Source: an uncultured Bacteriovoracaceae bacterium
Lineage (GTDB): Bacteria > Bdellovibrionota > Bacteriovoracia > Bacteriovoracales > Bacteriovoracaceae
Direction of reading: 5' to 3'
Assembly (NCBI GenBank): GCA_937952395.1
Contig: CALFYV010000090.1
Coordinates: forward strand, 482,148 to 546,147
Length of the DNA stretch: 64,000 nucleotides
The notes below the pieces were generated by a model. That model was not told the DNA's origin. It saw only the letters and a list, made by a program, of their open reading frames with translations, and searched no databases. Below, piece by piece: positions 33,401 to 41,742 of the stretch. Position 1 is the stretch's first letter, and every line of letters starts with the position of its first letter. The translations under genes were made by a program, and so were the position numbers.

Positions 33401-34483
33401 TTAAAAATTTGCCGATTCTTTTAGGGCCAAAGCCACACAATCGTCCATATCTAAATATTTATACTTACCCAATCTACCTGAAATTAACACATCATTAGAT
33501 TTTAAAGCCTTGTAGCTTTGATACTTTTGATTATTTTGTTCGTCATTGATGGGATAATAAGGCTCTTTTGTTTCTTTCCAAGAGGTCGGATGCTCCCAAC
33601 TTACCACCGTTTTTTCATGTTTATCGAATTCAAAGTGTTTGTGTTCAATACATCGAGTATATCCGACATTAGGCCCTGTGTAATTAATAATGCTGCATCC
33701 TTGGTAATCTCCATCAAACACCTGGGTATCCCATCGAAGACTTCGATATTCTAGTTCTCCAAATTCATAATCAAAATATTGATCAATTGGCCCACAATAT
33801 ACCAGTTTTTGTGCATAATCTTTCCATCTAGATTTGATTTCATTAAAATCAACTCCTAGTTCTACAGAAACACCATCCAACATGTTTTTAATCATATTGG
33901 TATAGCCGCCAACAGGAATTCCTTGATACAAAGCATGCTCATAGTAATCTTCATTAAATGTAAGTCTTATTGGTATTCGACGAACAATTGAAGCCGGGAG
34001 GTCTTTGGGATGTTTCTTCCATTGCTTTATAGAATAATGTTTTACAAACATTTCATATAACAATGGACCGATTTTAGATAAACACCATTCCTCCATGTTT
34101 TTAGGATTTTCAATGGGAATACATAGGTCTTGTAATTTCTGAGTCGCTTCGGCTGGTGTTTTTATTCCCCATATCTGCTGAAAGGTCATAAGGTTAATTG
34201 GGAAACTAAATATCCTTCCCTGATAACTAGCCTTTCCAGTATGTCTATAACTATTGAATTGGGTAAATTTATTCAAATAATCCCATACTTCTTTTTTATT
34301 GGTATGGAAAATGTGGGGGCCATATTGATGTACATGTATATTTTCTACTGGCTTGGTGTAGCAATTTCCAGCTATGTGCGGACGTTTATCAATCACTAAG
34401 GCAGTTTTACCTTGATTCTTTATTCTTTCAGCAAATACAGCGCCATATATCCCGGCACCAACAACTAAATAATCATATTTCAT
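33401..34483 (-). CDS. glf: UDP-galactopyranose mutase
   Basis: The protein begins YDYLVVGAGIYGAVFAERI, a FAD-binding GxGxxG, continues with KRPHIAGNCYT and YGPHIFHTNKKEVWDYL, and has YTRCIEHKHFE near the end. These are hallmarks of UDP-galactopyranose mutase, which makes UDP-galactofuranose using reduced FAD. Length (360 aa) is typical. Its ATG lies 16 bases from the divergent plus-strand start. Galactofuranose would feed the nearby glycosyltransferases. Confidence 0.9.
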   Translation of the reverse strand: MKYDYLVVGAGIYGAVFAERIKNQGKTALVIDKRPHIAGNCYTKPVENIHVHQYGPHIFHTNKKEVWDYLNKFTQFNSYRHTGKASYQGRIFSFPINLMTFQQIWGIKTPAEATQKLQDLCIPIENPKNMEEWCLSKIGPLLYEMFVKHYSIKQWKKHPKDLPASIVRRIPIRLTFNEDYYEHALYQGIPVGGYTNMIKNMLDGVSVELGVDFNEIKSRWKDYAQKLVYCGPIDQYFDYEFGELEYRSLRWDTQVFDGDYQGCSIINYTGPNVGYTRCIEHKHFEFDKHEKTVVSWEHPTSWKETKEPYYPINDEQNNQKYQSYKALKSNDVLISGRLGKYKYLDMDDCVALALKESANF

Positions 34484-34499
34484 TTTGGTATATAATAGT

Positions 34500-35225
34500 A
34501 TGAAACCTTTGTTAAGATGGACTATTGGTAATGTACATCATTATGGATTCCAAATCCTCGCACAGTCAATAGACAAACTTAAGAAAATCTATAAAGATGA
34601 ATTTGACTATTTAGTTTGTCACAATAGTCTTAACACCGAACAATTGGCTTTTTTGGAAAAACTATCTGTAGCACTATATTGTCAAGATGATTATCAATCA
34701 AACCTATCATGTCCAAAGCCAACAAATGCAGGACAAGCTGGATGGAAGATTTATCCGCCTCGATTAAGACCTGATGGACATGAAATTGTTTTAGATAATG
34801 ATGTAGTAATTAAAAAAAGAATTCCCGCTATAGATCGGTTCCTTAAATCTAATTCTATCTTTCTAATTACAGAGGCTAAAAAAAGATGTTTTGGTGCCTT
34901 CGATTCATTAATACTGCCCAGAGGGTATAAAACAAAATTTAACACAGGATTTTTTAGTATGCCTCCTGGATATGATTTTGAAACAGACTTGGAAAATAAA
35001 ATAAAAAAATTGAATTTCACAGAATGGAAAGATCATTTTGATAAACAAGGATTGGTGGCGGCATGCATTACATCACATAATTATGAATTAATCTCATTAA
35101 AAGCTATAGGAGTACATTCAGTTAATTTTATTCCTGGAATTTACGGAGACCATTTTGTAGGATCAAATAGTGGTTACGCCAGATATTGGCGAGAAAGCAA
35201 TAAGTCCAAAATTAAAATGTTGTAA
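34500..35225 (+). CDS. Glycosyltransferase-like protein
   Basis: The start MKPLLRWTIGN is preferred; a start at 34485 is nearly coincident with the divergent glf start. The centre has IVLDNDVVIKKRIPAIDRF, a D-x-D-like metal site in a GT-A-type setting. The rest is not recognised. The genomic setting of sugar enzymes supports the call. Confidence 0.5.
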   Translation: MKPLLRWTIGNVHHYGFQILAQSIDKLKKIYKDEFDYLVCHNSLNTEQLAFLEKLSVALYCQDDYQSNLSCPKPTNAGQAGWKIYPPRLRPDGHEIVLDNDVVIKKRIPAIDRFLKSNSIFLITEAKKRCFGAFDSLILPRGYKTKFNTGFFSMPPGYDFETDLENKIKKLNFTEWKDHFDKQGLVAACITSHNYELISLKAIGVHSVNFIPGIYGDHFVGSNSGYARYWRESNKSKIKML

Positions 35226-35706
35226 AAACGACTCCATGAATTTTAAACAGCTTAACGTTGTGGTTCTTACAACATTTTACCGTTTGATCAAATAAACCTT
35301 GAAAACTCTCGGGAGAATCAATATATAAATCTTCAACATCCAACATAATGATTTTGTCCCCAGAAATATAATCAATTATCTGTTCGAGATTGTTAACGCC
35401 AGCTTTATTTTCTATCTTTGGAATTATGTGAGTCTTTAGCTCAGAAAAGAGTGACAAATCATCTACAGAGGATATGTTAGACAAAGCAATATATTTCACC
35501 TCTTCTAATTGATCTAATTGTAACAAGTCGTTTATATCATAATTGACATGAGGAGGTTTTTTTCTTTTATAGGGATAATCCACCAAAACGTTTTTATGCT
35601 GTTTTATCTTATCGATCAAAATATTAAGCTTTGGATGCCAAGCTAAATTAAAACGAATGATCACTTCTGAATCGAAGTGCCCATGCAGCGTATCAGATAT
35701 TATCAT
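35212..35706 (-). CDS. HpcH/HpaI aldolase-like fragment
   Basis: The C-terminal half (HIIPKIENKAGVNNLEQII, then DKIIMLDVEDLYID) resembles the PEP/pyruvate-binding barrel of HpcH/HpaI and citrate lyase beta-like enzymes, in which Glu and Asp bind Mg. At 164 residues it covers little more than half a barrel, so it may be a reduced or inactive form. It lies between sugar-modifying genes and overlaps the sulfotransferase-like gene by four bases. Confidence 0.5.
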   Translation of the reverse strand: MIISDTLHGHFDSEVIIRFNLAWHPKLNILIDKIKQHKNVLVDYPYKRKKPPHVNYDINDLLQLDQLEEVKYIALSNISSVDDLSLFSELKTHIIPKIENKAGVNNLEQIIDYISGDKIIMLDVEDLYIDSPESFQGLFDQTVKCCKNHNVKLFKIHGVVFTTF

Positions 35707-36455
35707 AACATAAACTTCTTAGGCTTTGGAAACAGATTGGTTGTGACGGTGCGACCATGTTCATTTTTGAACATTTTATAACTAGATTCTACTGGTTTAT
35801 ACTCTGGTATTTCTTTTTTGTAATTAAACATATCAAAATCTTCCTTAAAGTGATTATAACATAATTCACTTTGTTCTACAGGAAATTGTTTTTGATTGTG
35901 CTCTGTTGCGAAATTTATTCTTCCCTCTAATATTCGAAGGATTTCTTTATTTGGAGAAACAAAAGGTAAGTTAAAAAAATTCTCTATGATATTTTCACAT
36001 TTAATAAAACAATCCAACCTCACAGGAACACAATTCTTCCTTACTGGTTGGTTAAAAATCAATTCTTTCAAAGTTCGCTTCCACATATCATGCCGCCAAA
36101 AACCAGTTGGCCCCTCTTCACACACCCATTGCATATAATTTTCAAAAGACATTTGACCAATAGCTTTATAAACCGATTGATACTGTGATTGTTCGACAAG
36201 AAAATTATATTTAGATAATTCTCTGATATATGGATTCCTTACAGTAGTAAAGGTAAAATAATCAGCATATTTTTCAGGCAAAAATGCACTGTGATGTGCA
36301 GCAGGTGGCCAACCATCATCGCCTGAAATTTGTTCCATATCAGAAGGCTTCACGCCAAAAGCATCAAAAAAATTAACAATTATATATGAAATAGTATTAC
36401 TGGCTGCTTTAGTTGGTCCAAAGTATACAAACTTATATTTTTTAGAAACATACAT
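35703..36455 (-). CDS. Sulfotransferase family 2-like protein
   Basis: KFVYFGPTKAASNTISYII near the N-terminus is the PAPS-binding loop of Golgi-type sulfotransferases, and FTTVRNPYIRELSKYNF is the second conserved block. It would sulfate a glycan. It overlaps both neighbouring genes. Bacterial and phage versions are often found in capsule or surface-sugar clusters. Confidence 0.65.
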   Translation of the reverse strand: MYVSKKYKFVYFGPTKAASNTISYIIVNFFDAFGVKPSDMEQISGDDGWPPAAHHSAFLPEKYADYFTFTTVRNPYIRELSKYNFLVEQSQYQSVYKAIGQMSFENYMQWVCEEGPTGFWRHDMWKRTLKELIFNQPVRKNCVPVRLDCFIKCENIIENFFNLPFVSPNKEILRILEGRINFATEHNQKQFPVEQSELCYNHFKEDFDMFNYKKEIPEYKPVESSYKMFKNEHGRTVTTNLFPKPKKFML

Positions 36456-37021
36456 TAAATTAAAGTGTATCCTATACTAATACGATCCGTCTCAGAATAA
36501 ACGCAATGCCACAGCAATTCTTCTGCTACCTTGAAGATTCGGAAATTCCACCCCTCTTTATCCCAAGAAGTAACTATTTCTCCGCTCTCAGGATTTCTAT
36601 ATCTAAAGAAAGACTTATTGCTTTCTCTGGCATGAGTACAATAGAGTTTATGACCACGATTATCATCATTAGTGTGCCAGCCCATATATCCGCCAACTGG
36701 ATACCAAATACGACCAGAAACACCTAGCTTAGATATATTTTTAACTGGGAGAGATGAGCCTAATAATTGGCCCAACCAATCAAAAGAAATATTATTGAAT
36801 TTAAATATATTGCAATCTTCAGTGGCTACATCCCGAGAACCCTGTTCCACCAATAGTGTTAGAACTTCGGGAGAAACCCGTTTTTGAGCGTGCTCTACAG
36901 AGGAATTACGATATAAAACTTTTTCTACTTTGGATGTATCATATCCAATAGTATCTAAAATTCTATCTAATCCGACAATTAACCGGGAATTATGCGATAA
37001 ATCAACTTCCTCATATATCAT
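36455..37021 (-). CDS. 2-oxoglutarate/Fe(II) oxygenase-like protein
   Basis: The Fe(II) ligands appear as GWHTNDD (His-x-Asp) and a distal His in LLWHCVY, with a nearby SETDRISIGY whose Arg would bind 2-oxoglutarate. Length is 188 residues. The substrate is unknown; the gene is cotranscribed with a sulfotransferase-like gene, so a small-molecule or glycan substrate is possible. It is the second such oxygenase in the window (see 14554..14877). Confidence 0.65.
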   Translation of the reverse strand: MIYEEVDLSHNSRLIVGLDRILDTIGYDTSKVEKVLYRNSSVEHAQKRVSPEVLTLLVEQGSRDVATEDCNIFKFNNISFDWLGQLLGSSLPVKNISKLGVSGRIWYPVGGYMGWHTNDDNRGHKLYCTHARESNKSFFRYRNPESGEIVTSWDKEGWNFRIFKVAEELLWHCVYSETDRISIGYTLI

Positions 37022-37033
37022 ACAATAATAGAG

Positions 37034-37222
37034 TTACACATCCCACCCTTTTTCAAGGGCTTCTTTAAATCTATCAACAACCTCTTGGATTGTTAACTCG
37101 CCCGAAGATTTCAATTGCTCCATATCATCTCTACTTAAATCTTCATCTTCTTTACGATCATAAAAAAGATAATTGGCAACTAAATCTTCTACAACATTAA
37201 GTGCATATTCTTTTTTGCTCAT
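37034..37222 (-). CDS. Hypothetical small acidic protein
   Basis: This is a 62-residue helical acidic protein (DRKEDEDLSRDDMEQL) with no recognised family. It starts four bases after the RlaP-like gene and is likely cotranscribed with it. Confidence 0.5.
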   Translation of the reverse strand: MSKKEYALNVVEDLVANYLFYDRKEDEDLSRDDMEQLKSSGELTIQEVVDRFKEALEKGWDV

Positions 37223-37226
37223 AAAT

Positions 37227-38129
37227 TTACTCCTTTGGAAGTTTGTCTAAAACATCTTGAATTTGTTGTAAAGCAAGCTTTTCAGCATTAGGGTTAACAA
37301 ATGCATCCTTTAAACTGCCGTAGTGCTCTTCAAGACAATGTAACAACAATTGTTTAATTTTTTCTTCATCTGGAGAATATGGGAGATTAGACTCGGCATA
37401 TAGTTTTTCTAAGTCCTTTTCTTTTTCAGAAGCCCACCTACGAATTTCTTCTTCTGGCACTTCGCCACGGCGAATTGCCTTTAATTGCTCACGATTCTTC
37501 TGTAGGTCTACTTCGCCAGTAGCTAAAATTTGCTCTACTTCATCAAGCAATCGCACTACATGATAAGCGAACTTAGTATCCATTCCGTACTTTTCTCTAA
37601 TTTCTTTTCGTTTGCCTTTTGGATTTTTACTGGTCATCTTATGAAGCTGAGAGTAAGCATAACCTTTAAATTTAGGCCAAGCACCTTTGTGCAAAAACAT
37701 ACGGCGATTATCTCGAACCATATTCCCAACTTTTGTAATATGAAGAATGCAAAACTGAGGGACATTGAGAGAATCGGTCATATTTGGATTGCATTCCATA
37801 CAAAGTTGAAAATATTTCACAATGTTATAAACACTAAAATCATACTCTTGACCTTTTCCGCCATTCGCATCTTCGTCAAGAACATGATGTTGTTGAAATT
37901 GTTCAAATCGTTCTTTCTTTTTGCCAAAGCCTATAATTTCGCCAGCAAGGTGTGGAAACACGATTTCTTTAGGCGGAATGGCAAAGCCATACACATCCAT
38001 ATCAGAATAGTCGGTAGACACACCATAAGCCACGCTTCCCATCATCACTTCGTACATAACATTAGATGGAAGCCACTTTGGCGGGCTAATTAAACCCTTC
38101 TCAGTTAGTTTTTGAACTCTAGATGGCAT
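37227..38129 (-). CDS. RlaP-like nucleotidyltransferase (RNA repair pol-beta family)
   Basis: The start MPSRVQKL follows GAGG. Residues of about 28-50 read VMMGSVAYGVSTDYSDMDVYG, the Gly-Ser and D-x-D-like catalytic centre of pol-beta nucleotidyltransferases in the arrangement of the predicted RNA repair family RlaP. A helical C-terminal region follows. The family is linked by genome context to RNA repair, and this window also has cREC, RNA ligase and 2H proteins. The exact reaction is unknown. Its promoter abuts the end of a broken insertion element. Confidence 0.7.
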   Translation of the reverse strand: MPSRVQKLTEKGLISPPKWLPSNVMYEVMMGSVAYGVSTDYSDMDVYGFAIPPKEIVFPHLAGEIIGFGKKKERFEQFQQHHVLDEDANGGKGQEYDFSVYNIVKYFQLCMECNPNMTDSLNVPQFCILHITKVGNMVRDNRRMFLHKGAWPKFKGYAYSQLHKMTSKNPKGKRKEIREKYGMDTKFAYHVVRLLDEVEQILATGEVDLQKNREQLKAIRRGEVPEEEIRRWASEKEKDLEKLYAESNLPYSPDEEKIKQLLLHCLEEHYGSLKDAFVNPNAEKLALQQIQDVLDKLPKE

Positions 38130-38147
38130 AATTTTCCTCAACTAGAC

Positions 38148-38176
38148 ATTATATCCGACAAAGTAGATTTTGTAAA
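38148..38176 (-). promoter_or_regulatory. Promoter, TTTACA-17-TATAAT
   Basis: TTTACA (38171-38176) and TATAAT (38148-38153) lie 17 bp apart on the minus strand before the RlaP-like gene. The -35 touches the last tnpA-like codons, marking the junction of element and phage DNA. Confidence 0.75.
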
Positions 38177-38263
38177 CCTACGATATTTGGTCACAAAGAT
38201 GATGTGAGCCTTGAGCAAAAACTTGCAGTGGGAATTACTTCGATATTTTTTCTTATTTTTCAT
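38177..38263 (-). pseudogene. tnpA (Y1 transposase) N-terminal remnant
   Basis: From ATG 38263 the minus strand encodes about 29 residues (KKYRSNSHCKFLLKAH, then IIFVTKYRR) matching the N-terminus of IS200/IS605 TnpA. The homology stops abruptly where phage promoter sequence begins, so the HUH motif and the catalytic Tyr are missing. It is divergent from tnpB, as in IS605-type elements. The element therefore lacks its own transposase. Confidence 0.7.
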
Positions 38264-38319
38264 CCAAAATTTAAACTCCAACACTCTATATACTGTAGAC
38301 AAATTCAGTATAGAGTGCA

Positions 38320-39471
38320 ATGGAACTTACAGACTACACATACAAATTCAGGTTATATCCAACGCCAGAACAAGAAATTAAGCTTGTCAAACATTTTGGT
38401 TGCGTTCGCTGGTGCTATAACCGCTTCCTTGACCAACGTGTAAAATTCTACATGACCGCCAAGGAACAAGACCTAAAAAAGAAATGCTTAAATTACAATG
38501 ACGATGCCAAAATCCTCACCGAAACCAAAAAGGAATTTGAATGGTTGAACGAAGTCAACAGCCAAAGTCTCCAACATGCTCTTAAACATCTTGATGGTAG
38601 TTTCAATCGCTTCTACAAAAAACTCGGCGGATTTCCTAAATTCAAAAAGAAGCACTCGAAACAATCGTTCCGTGTTCCTCAACACGTAAAAGTTGAAAAC
38701 AACAAATTGTATATTGTCAAATTCAGGGAAGGTATTGCGATTAAACTCCATCGACCGCTTGAGGGTGAAATTAGAAACGCCACGATTAGTAGGAACAAGG
38801 CAGGACAATATTTCGTTTGTATTGGCGTTCAAAAGCATATCAAGAAATTGAAGAAAACTAAAAAGATGGTTGGAATTGACCTTGGGGTTAAAGACCTAGC
38901 CACATGCTCGGATGGAGTTGTATTTCCCAACATCAACCCATATAGGACACTTGAAGCCACCAGAAGAATTCGAGCGAAAGCATTAAGCAGAACACAAAAA
39001 GACAGCAAAGGAAGAGAAAAAGCAAGATTAGCTCTTGCTAAATTAGACAACAAGATTGCTAACATTCGTAGTAATCACTTACATCAAATAAGCTATCAAA
39101 TCGTTAATGAAAACCAAGTTATCATGATGGAGGATTTGAACGTTAGTGGAATGTTGAAAAATCGAAAATTGTCGAAATCCATTCAGGATTGTTCATTATC
39201 AGAATTAGTCAGACAAATTGCATATAAAGCAAGATGGTATAAACGGGAATTCATCCAAATATCAAGATGGTTTCCATCGTCTAAAACTTGTGGAAATTGT
39301 AATTATGTAAATGACGGATTGACATTGAAGGACCGAGAATGGGAATGTCCAAGATGTAAGAAATTGCATGACCGAGATTTGAATGCAGCCAGAAATATCT
39401 TGAGGCAAGGAAAGAATTTAACCGTAGGAAATACGGAGTTAGCCGATTGTCCTGGTGTCAGACTTGCCTAG
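38320..39471 (+). mobile_element. tnpB: TnpB (IS200/IS605) RNA-guided nuclease
   Basis: The 383-residue protein has the intact RuvC-like site: Asp in GIDLGVKDLATCSDG, Glu in MMEDLNVSG and Asp in HDRDLNAARNI, plus a zinc finger CGNC with CPRC. The N-terminus (YRLYPTPEQEIKLVKHFGC) is also typical. TnpB uses an omega-RNA from the element's right end to cut DNA and promotes retention of the element. tnpA is only a remnant, so TnpB is likely kept as a free nuclease or homing-like gene. A hairpin with arms CTCTA/TACTG lies just upstream of the start. Confidence 0.9.
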
Positions 39472-39529
39472 AAATGGGGGAGCAACTGGTTGGATCGGAA
39501 GCCCCGCCGTCTTTAGCGGCGGGGTAATT
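39440..39529 (+). ncRNA. TnpB right end / omega-RNA scaffold
   Basis: Downstream of and overlapping the tnpB stop is the typical right-end sequence, with a long GC hairpin (GCCCCGCCG and CGGCGGGG, 39501-39524) followed by TAATTTCAC. In IS200/IS605 elements this is the 3' scaffold, and the following flanking bases (from about 39533) act as guide. The 5' limit is uncertain. Confidence 0.65.
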
Positions 39530-40293
39530 TCACATTAGCAAATTCAAATCTCCTTTCATAACACCCTTGATATTATTGGTTTTTTTACCTGTTCTATGAT
39601 CAACGGCAAAACCTTTCAAAAAGTTATACGTTCTGATTTTGTCTGTTTCGCCCCGACCGCCTTTTGAAAGAACCTTCCTTTTCTTTCCATATTCTCGGTC
39701 TTTTTTCTCTTGGTCAAATTGATTAATGCGAGCCGTGATAATTCTTATAGCGTCTCTGCGATTGGCATGTTGATCTCTGCCATTTATAAAAACAGAAAGT
39801 TGTGTTCTCGGATGTACAATTCGACAAGCAGAATCTGTTGTATTCTGGTGTTGCCCTCCTTTGCCATGCCCACGTTGAAAAGTTATTTCCAATTCATTTT
39901 CAGGAATTGGTTTTAACAACCTCGGCTCTGGCAAGGGCAACACAGCAACAGCCACAAAACTTGTGTGTTTGCGACCCTTGGTTTCAGTAGGGCCTATCCT
40001 CTGTACACAATGCTTCCCTACTTCTTGTTCAAAAGCTTTCCAGACATTGGCGCCTTTGAACCGAATTATCATGTGTCCTTCAGATGACTCTAAAATTTGA
40101 CTTTTAAAGCCTTTGGATTGTCCATAGCGAATATAAACAGAAGCTAATTCATGGACAAAAAGTTTTGAATCCTTACCACCTTCGCCAAATTGCAACTCTA
40201 CAATTAGTTCTTTAGCGTTGGCAAGGCTAAAGAGAGGAGTTCAAGGCTGATTGTTGGTGTGTTTCATTTCTAAAGATACCTCCGACTACTCAT
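39530..40293 (-). CDS. Class I release factor-like protein behind two CTT-TAG frameshift sites
   Basis: The main frame (from about 40226) encodes release factor domains 2 and 3: KELIVELQFGEGGKD, VQRIGPTETKGRKHTS (the region of the RF1 PAT motif, here GPT), and RGHGKGGQHQNTTDSA with the catalytic GGQ. The N-terminal domain 1 is absent. No ATG, GTG or TTG precedes the first strand in this frame. An ATG at 40293 with GGAGG upstream opens a 7-codon frame ending CTT TAG. A plus-one shift there opens a second frame, which ends at another CTT TAG. A second plus-one shift enters the release-factor frame. A rare start codon or a broken 5' end is the alternative. Confidence 0.7.
40227..40293 (-). promoter_or_regulatory. 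Candidate double +1 frameshift leader (RF2-like)
   Basis: The leader contains CGG AGG TAT CTT TAG (40284-40270). A Shine-Dalgarno-like GGAGG stands three bases before CTT, the same geometry as the E. coli RF2 site (AGGGGG TAT CTT TGA), with UAG replacing UGA. A second CTT TAG occurs in the shifted frame at 40232-40227, without a Shine-Dalgarno element. Slow termination at UAG would favour both shifts, so low release-factor activity would raise synthesis. Confidence 0.6.
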
Positions 40294-40477
40294 AATTCCT
40301 CCATCCGGCAGACTCATCAATTTCAACTTCGATATCCGAATCATAATCCGGATTAAGTTGATTTTTTAACCATGATTGTATTTTCTGCGCTATTTGATTT
40401 GGTTCTTTTATACAACCATGTAAATGTACACTATACTTAACATAAGGTATACTTTCTTCTCTCAATAACTTAGCCAT
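40286..40477 (-). CDS. Hypothetical small protein, 63 aa
   Basis: This small alpha/beta protein (IPYVKYSVHLHGC, then acidic DYDSDIEVEIDESAG) has no recognised family. It starts behind AAGGGGAG and ends in TAG. Its last codons overlap the ATG of the release-factor leader (ATGAGTAG), so the two are translationally coupled. Confidence 0.5.
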   Translation of the reverse strand: MAKLLREESIPYVKYSVHLHGCIKEPNQIAQKIQSWLKNQLNPDYDSDIEVEIDESAGWRNYE

Positions 40478-40495
40478 TTTCTCCCCTTTCTTATA

Positions 40496-40523
40496 AAGAT
40501 ATCAGAAAAAATAACTTTGTAAA
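40496..40523 (-). promoter_or_regulatory. Promoter candidate, TTTACA-16-TATCTT
   Basis: TTTACA (40518-40523) and TATCTT (40496-40501) on the minus strand are 16 bp apart, upstream of 40286..40477 and the release-factor gene. The -10 is weaker than in other members of the promoter family. Confidence 0.5.
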
Positions 40524-40597
40524 GATCAATTTCTTGAGAAACCAAGTTATTTAAGAATATCTATGATATAAAGGAGTTTATTTTAAAAGGATTTAAA

Positions 40598-40966
40598 ATG
40601 GCAAGATTAGTTCGCAGATTAAACAGAAGCCTTCAGAGAATTTTAGGACATTTCCTAGGATTTGAAAAAGGCGAATTTATTGTGAAAAAGGGAAAACACG
40701 AAGTTAAAGTTCCAATCAATATTTGTGCCAGTACTGTCTGGATTAAAGCTGAGGAAAGCGTTTTTGATGGATGCGGCCAGGCACCAGTAAACAAAGTTGG
40801 ATACAGACTTCTACATAAAGAAATAGTGTTTTTTGTGGAAGCTGCCACCGAGTATTGTAAAGTCGAATGGTATGCCACAGAAGGACACGGTGATCGTGAT
40901 AAATGGGATCGCCGGGAACGTCATAGAAAAGGCCGTAAAGGTCGTCAAAATCGTAAACACAGATGA
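40598..40966 (+). CDS. Hypothetical basic protein, 122 aa
   Basis: The middle is beta-rich (VKKGKHEVKVPINICAST) and the C-terminus is extremely basic (DRRERHRKGRKGRQNRKHR), fitting RNA or DNA binding. AAAGGA precedes the ATG. Its stop overlaps the next start by four bases. The family is unknown. Confidence 0.55.
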   Translation: MARLVRRLNRSLQRILGHFLGFEKGEFIVKKGKHEVKVPINICASTVWIKAEESVFDGCGQAPVNKVGYRLLHKEIVFFVEAATEYCKVEWYATEGHGDRDKWDRRERHRKGRKGRQNRKHR

Positions 40967-41742
40967 TATCTTTTTTAGAATACTGCACTTTAAGAGAACA
41001 ATATTCTCCCATTCGGGGAGAATATTGGATACGAGATGGCTATGCTGAATTTGCAGATGGCAACGTTGGTGATTTCAACCATGAAGGCATCGCAGAACAA
41101 GCAGTATTCTCTGAAAACATAGAAAATATTATCGAACTGGCCAAGGAATTAAATATAAATACAAGCCAATTCGATAATGATTATTTCGATATCATCGATA
41201 CAGATGCTGTTTCTAATTTAGTTGGGCAAATATCTGAAGTAATTGACCAAGATACTATCTTACAAAGATTGGGCGTTAACCAAGACATCTTCAGTGTGTT
41301 AGAAGGCGGAGGAGATGCGTCTTATTGCGTAATGAAATATGGCGGTTGGATTGCTTTGCGTGGAACCGATATAGAGTTGTTTGGATACAACGAAAGAAAA
41401 CGACAGAGTTTATTAAATGGCTTAGAAGATATCATTTCTTATGATTTAGAAGATATGCCTGCTGAAGATGTTGAGTTCACGATGTACGATCATCAAACAA
41501 ACCGATCCAGCAACCTAACCTTAGCAGACATAGAAAATCCAATTGTTTCTTTTAGGTCAAATCAACCTCTTCAATCTAAAGGACATAGTAAATTCAACAT
41601 TCAAAACCAAGATTCAGAAGAAAACAAATATTCAAAGCCAACTAAATCGATTCAAAGTCCAATGAATGTTGCTGCTAAACAACAAGGAATGATCGGGCCG
41701 GGACAGAATTGGTGGCGAGGAACTAGTGAAGGCGTTTTATGA
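40963..41742 (+). CDS. Hypothetical protein, 259 aa
   Basis: The N-terminal half is acidic and alpha/beta (YWIRDGYAEFADGNVGDFNH), and the C-terminal 70 residues are Ser/Asn/Gln-rich and probably disordered. It resembles phage proteins with a proline-poor scaffold, but no family is recognised. It is coupled to both neighbours. Confidence 0.5.
   Translation: MISFLEYCTLREQYSPIRGEYWIRDGYAEFADGNVGDFNHEGIAEQAVFSENIENIIELAKELNINTSQFDNDYFDIIDTDAVSNLVGQISEVIDQDTILQRLGVNQDIFSVLEGGGDASYCVMKYGGWIALRGTDIELFGYNERKRQSLLNGLEDIISYDLEDMPAEDVEFTMYDHQTNRSSNLTLADIENPIVSFRSNQPLQSKGHSKFNIQNQDSEENKYSKPTKSIQSPMNVAAKQQGMIGPGQNWWRGTSEGVL

Noticed and set aside
38138..38320. Independent 60-aa minus-strand gene
   Set aside because: Its middle is the tnpA N-terminus, and its end runs through the RlaP promoter into phage sequence, so it is a remnant.
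39530..40288. Readthrough of TAG and TGA joining the 63-aa gene to the release-factor frame
   Set aside because: The frames are in phase, but this needs suppression of two different stops and adds an unrelated domain. The two CTT-TAG shifts explain the leader better, although readthrough is not excluded.
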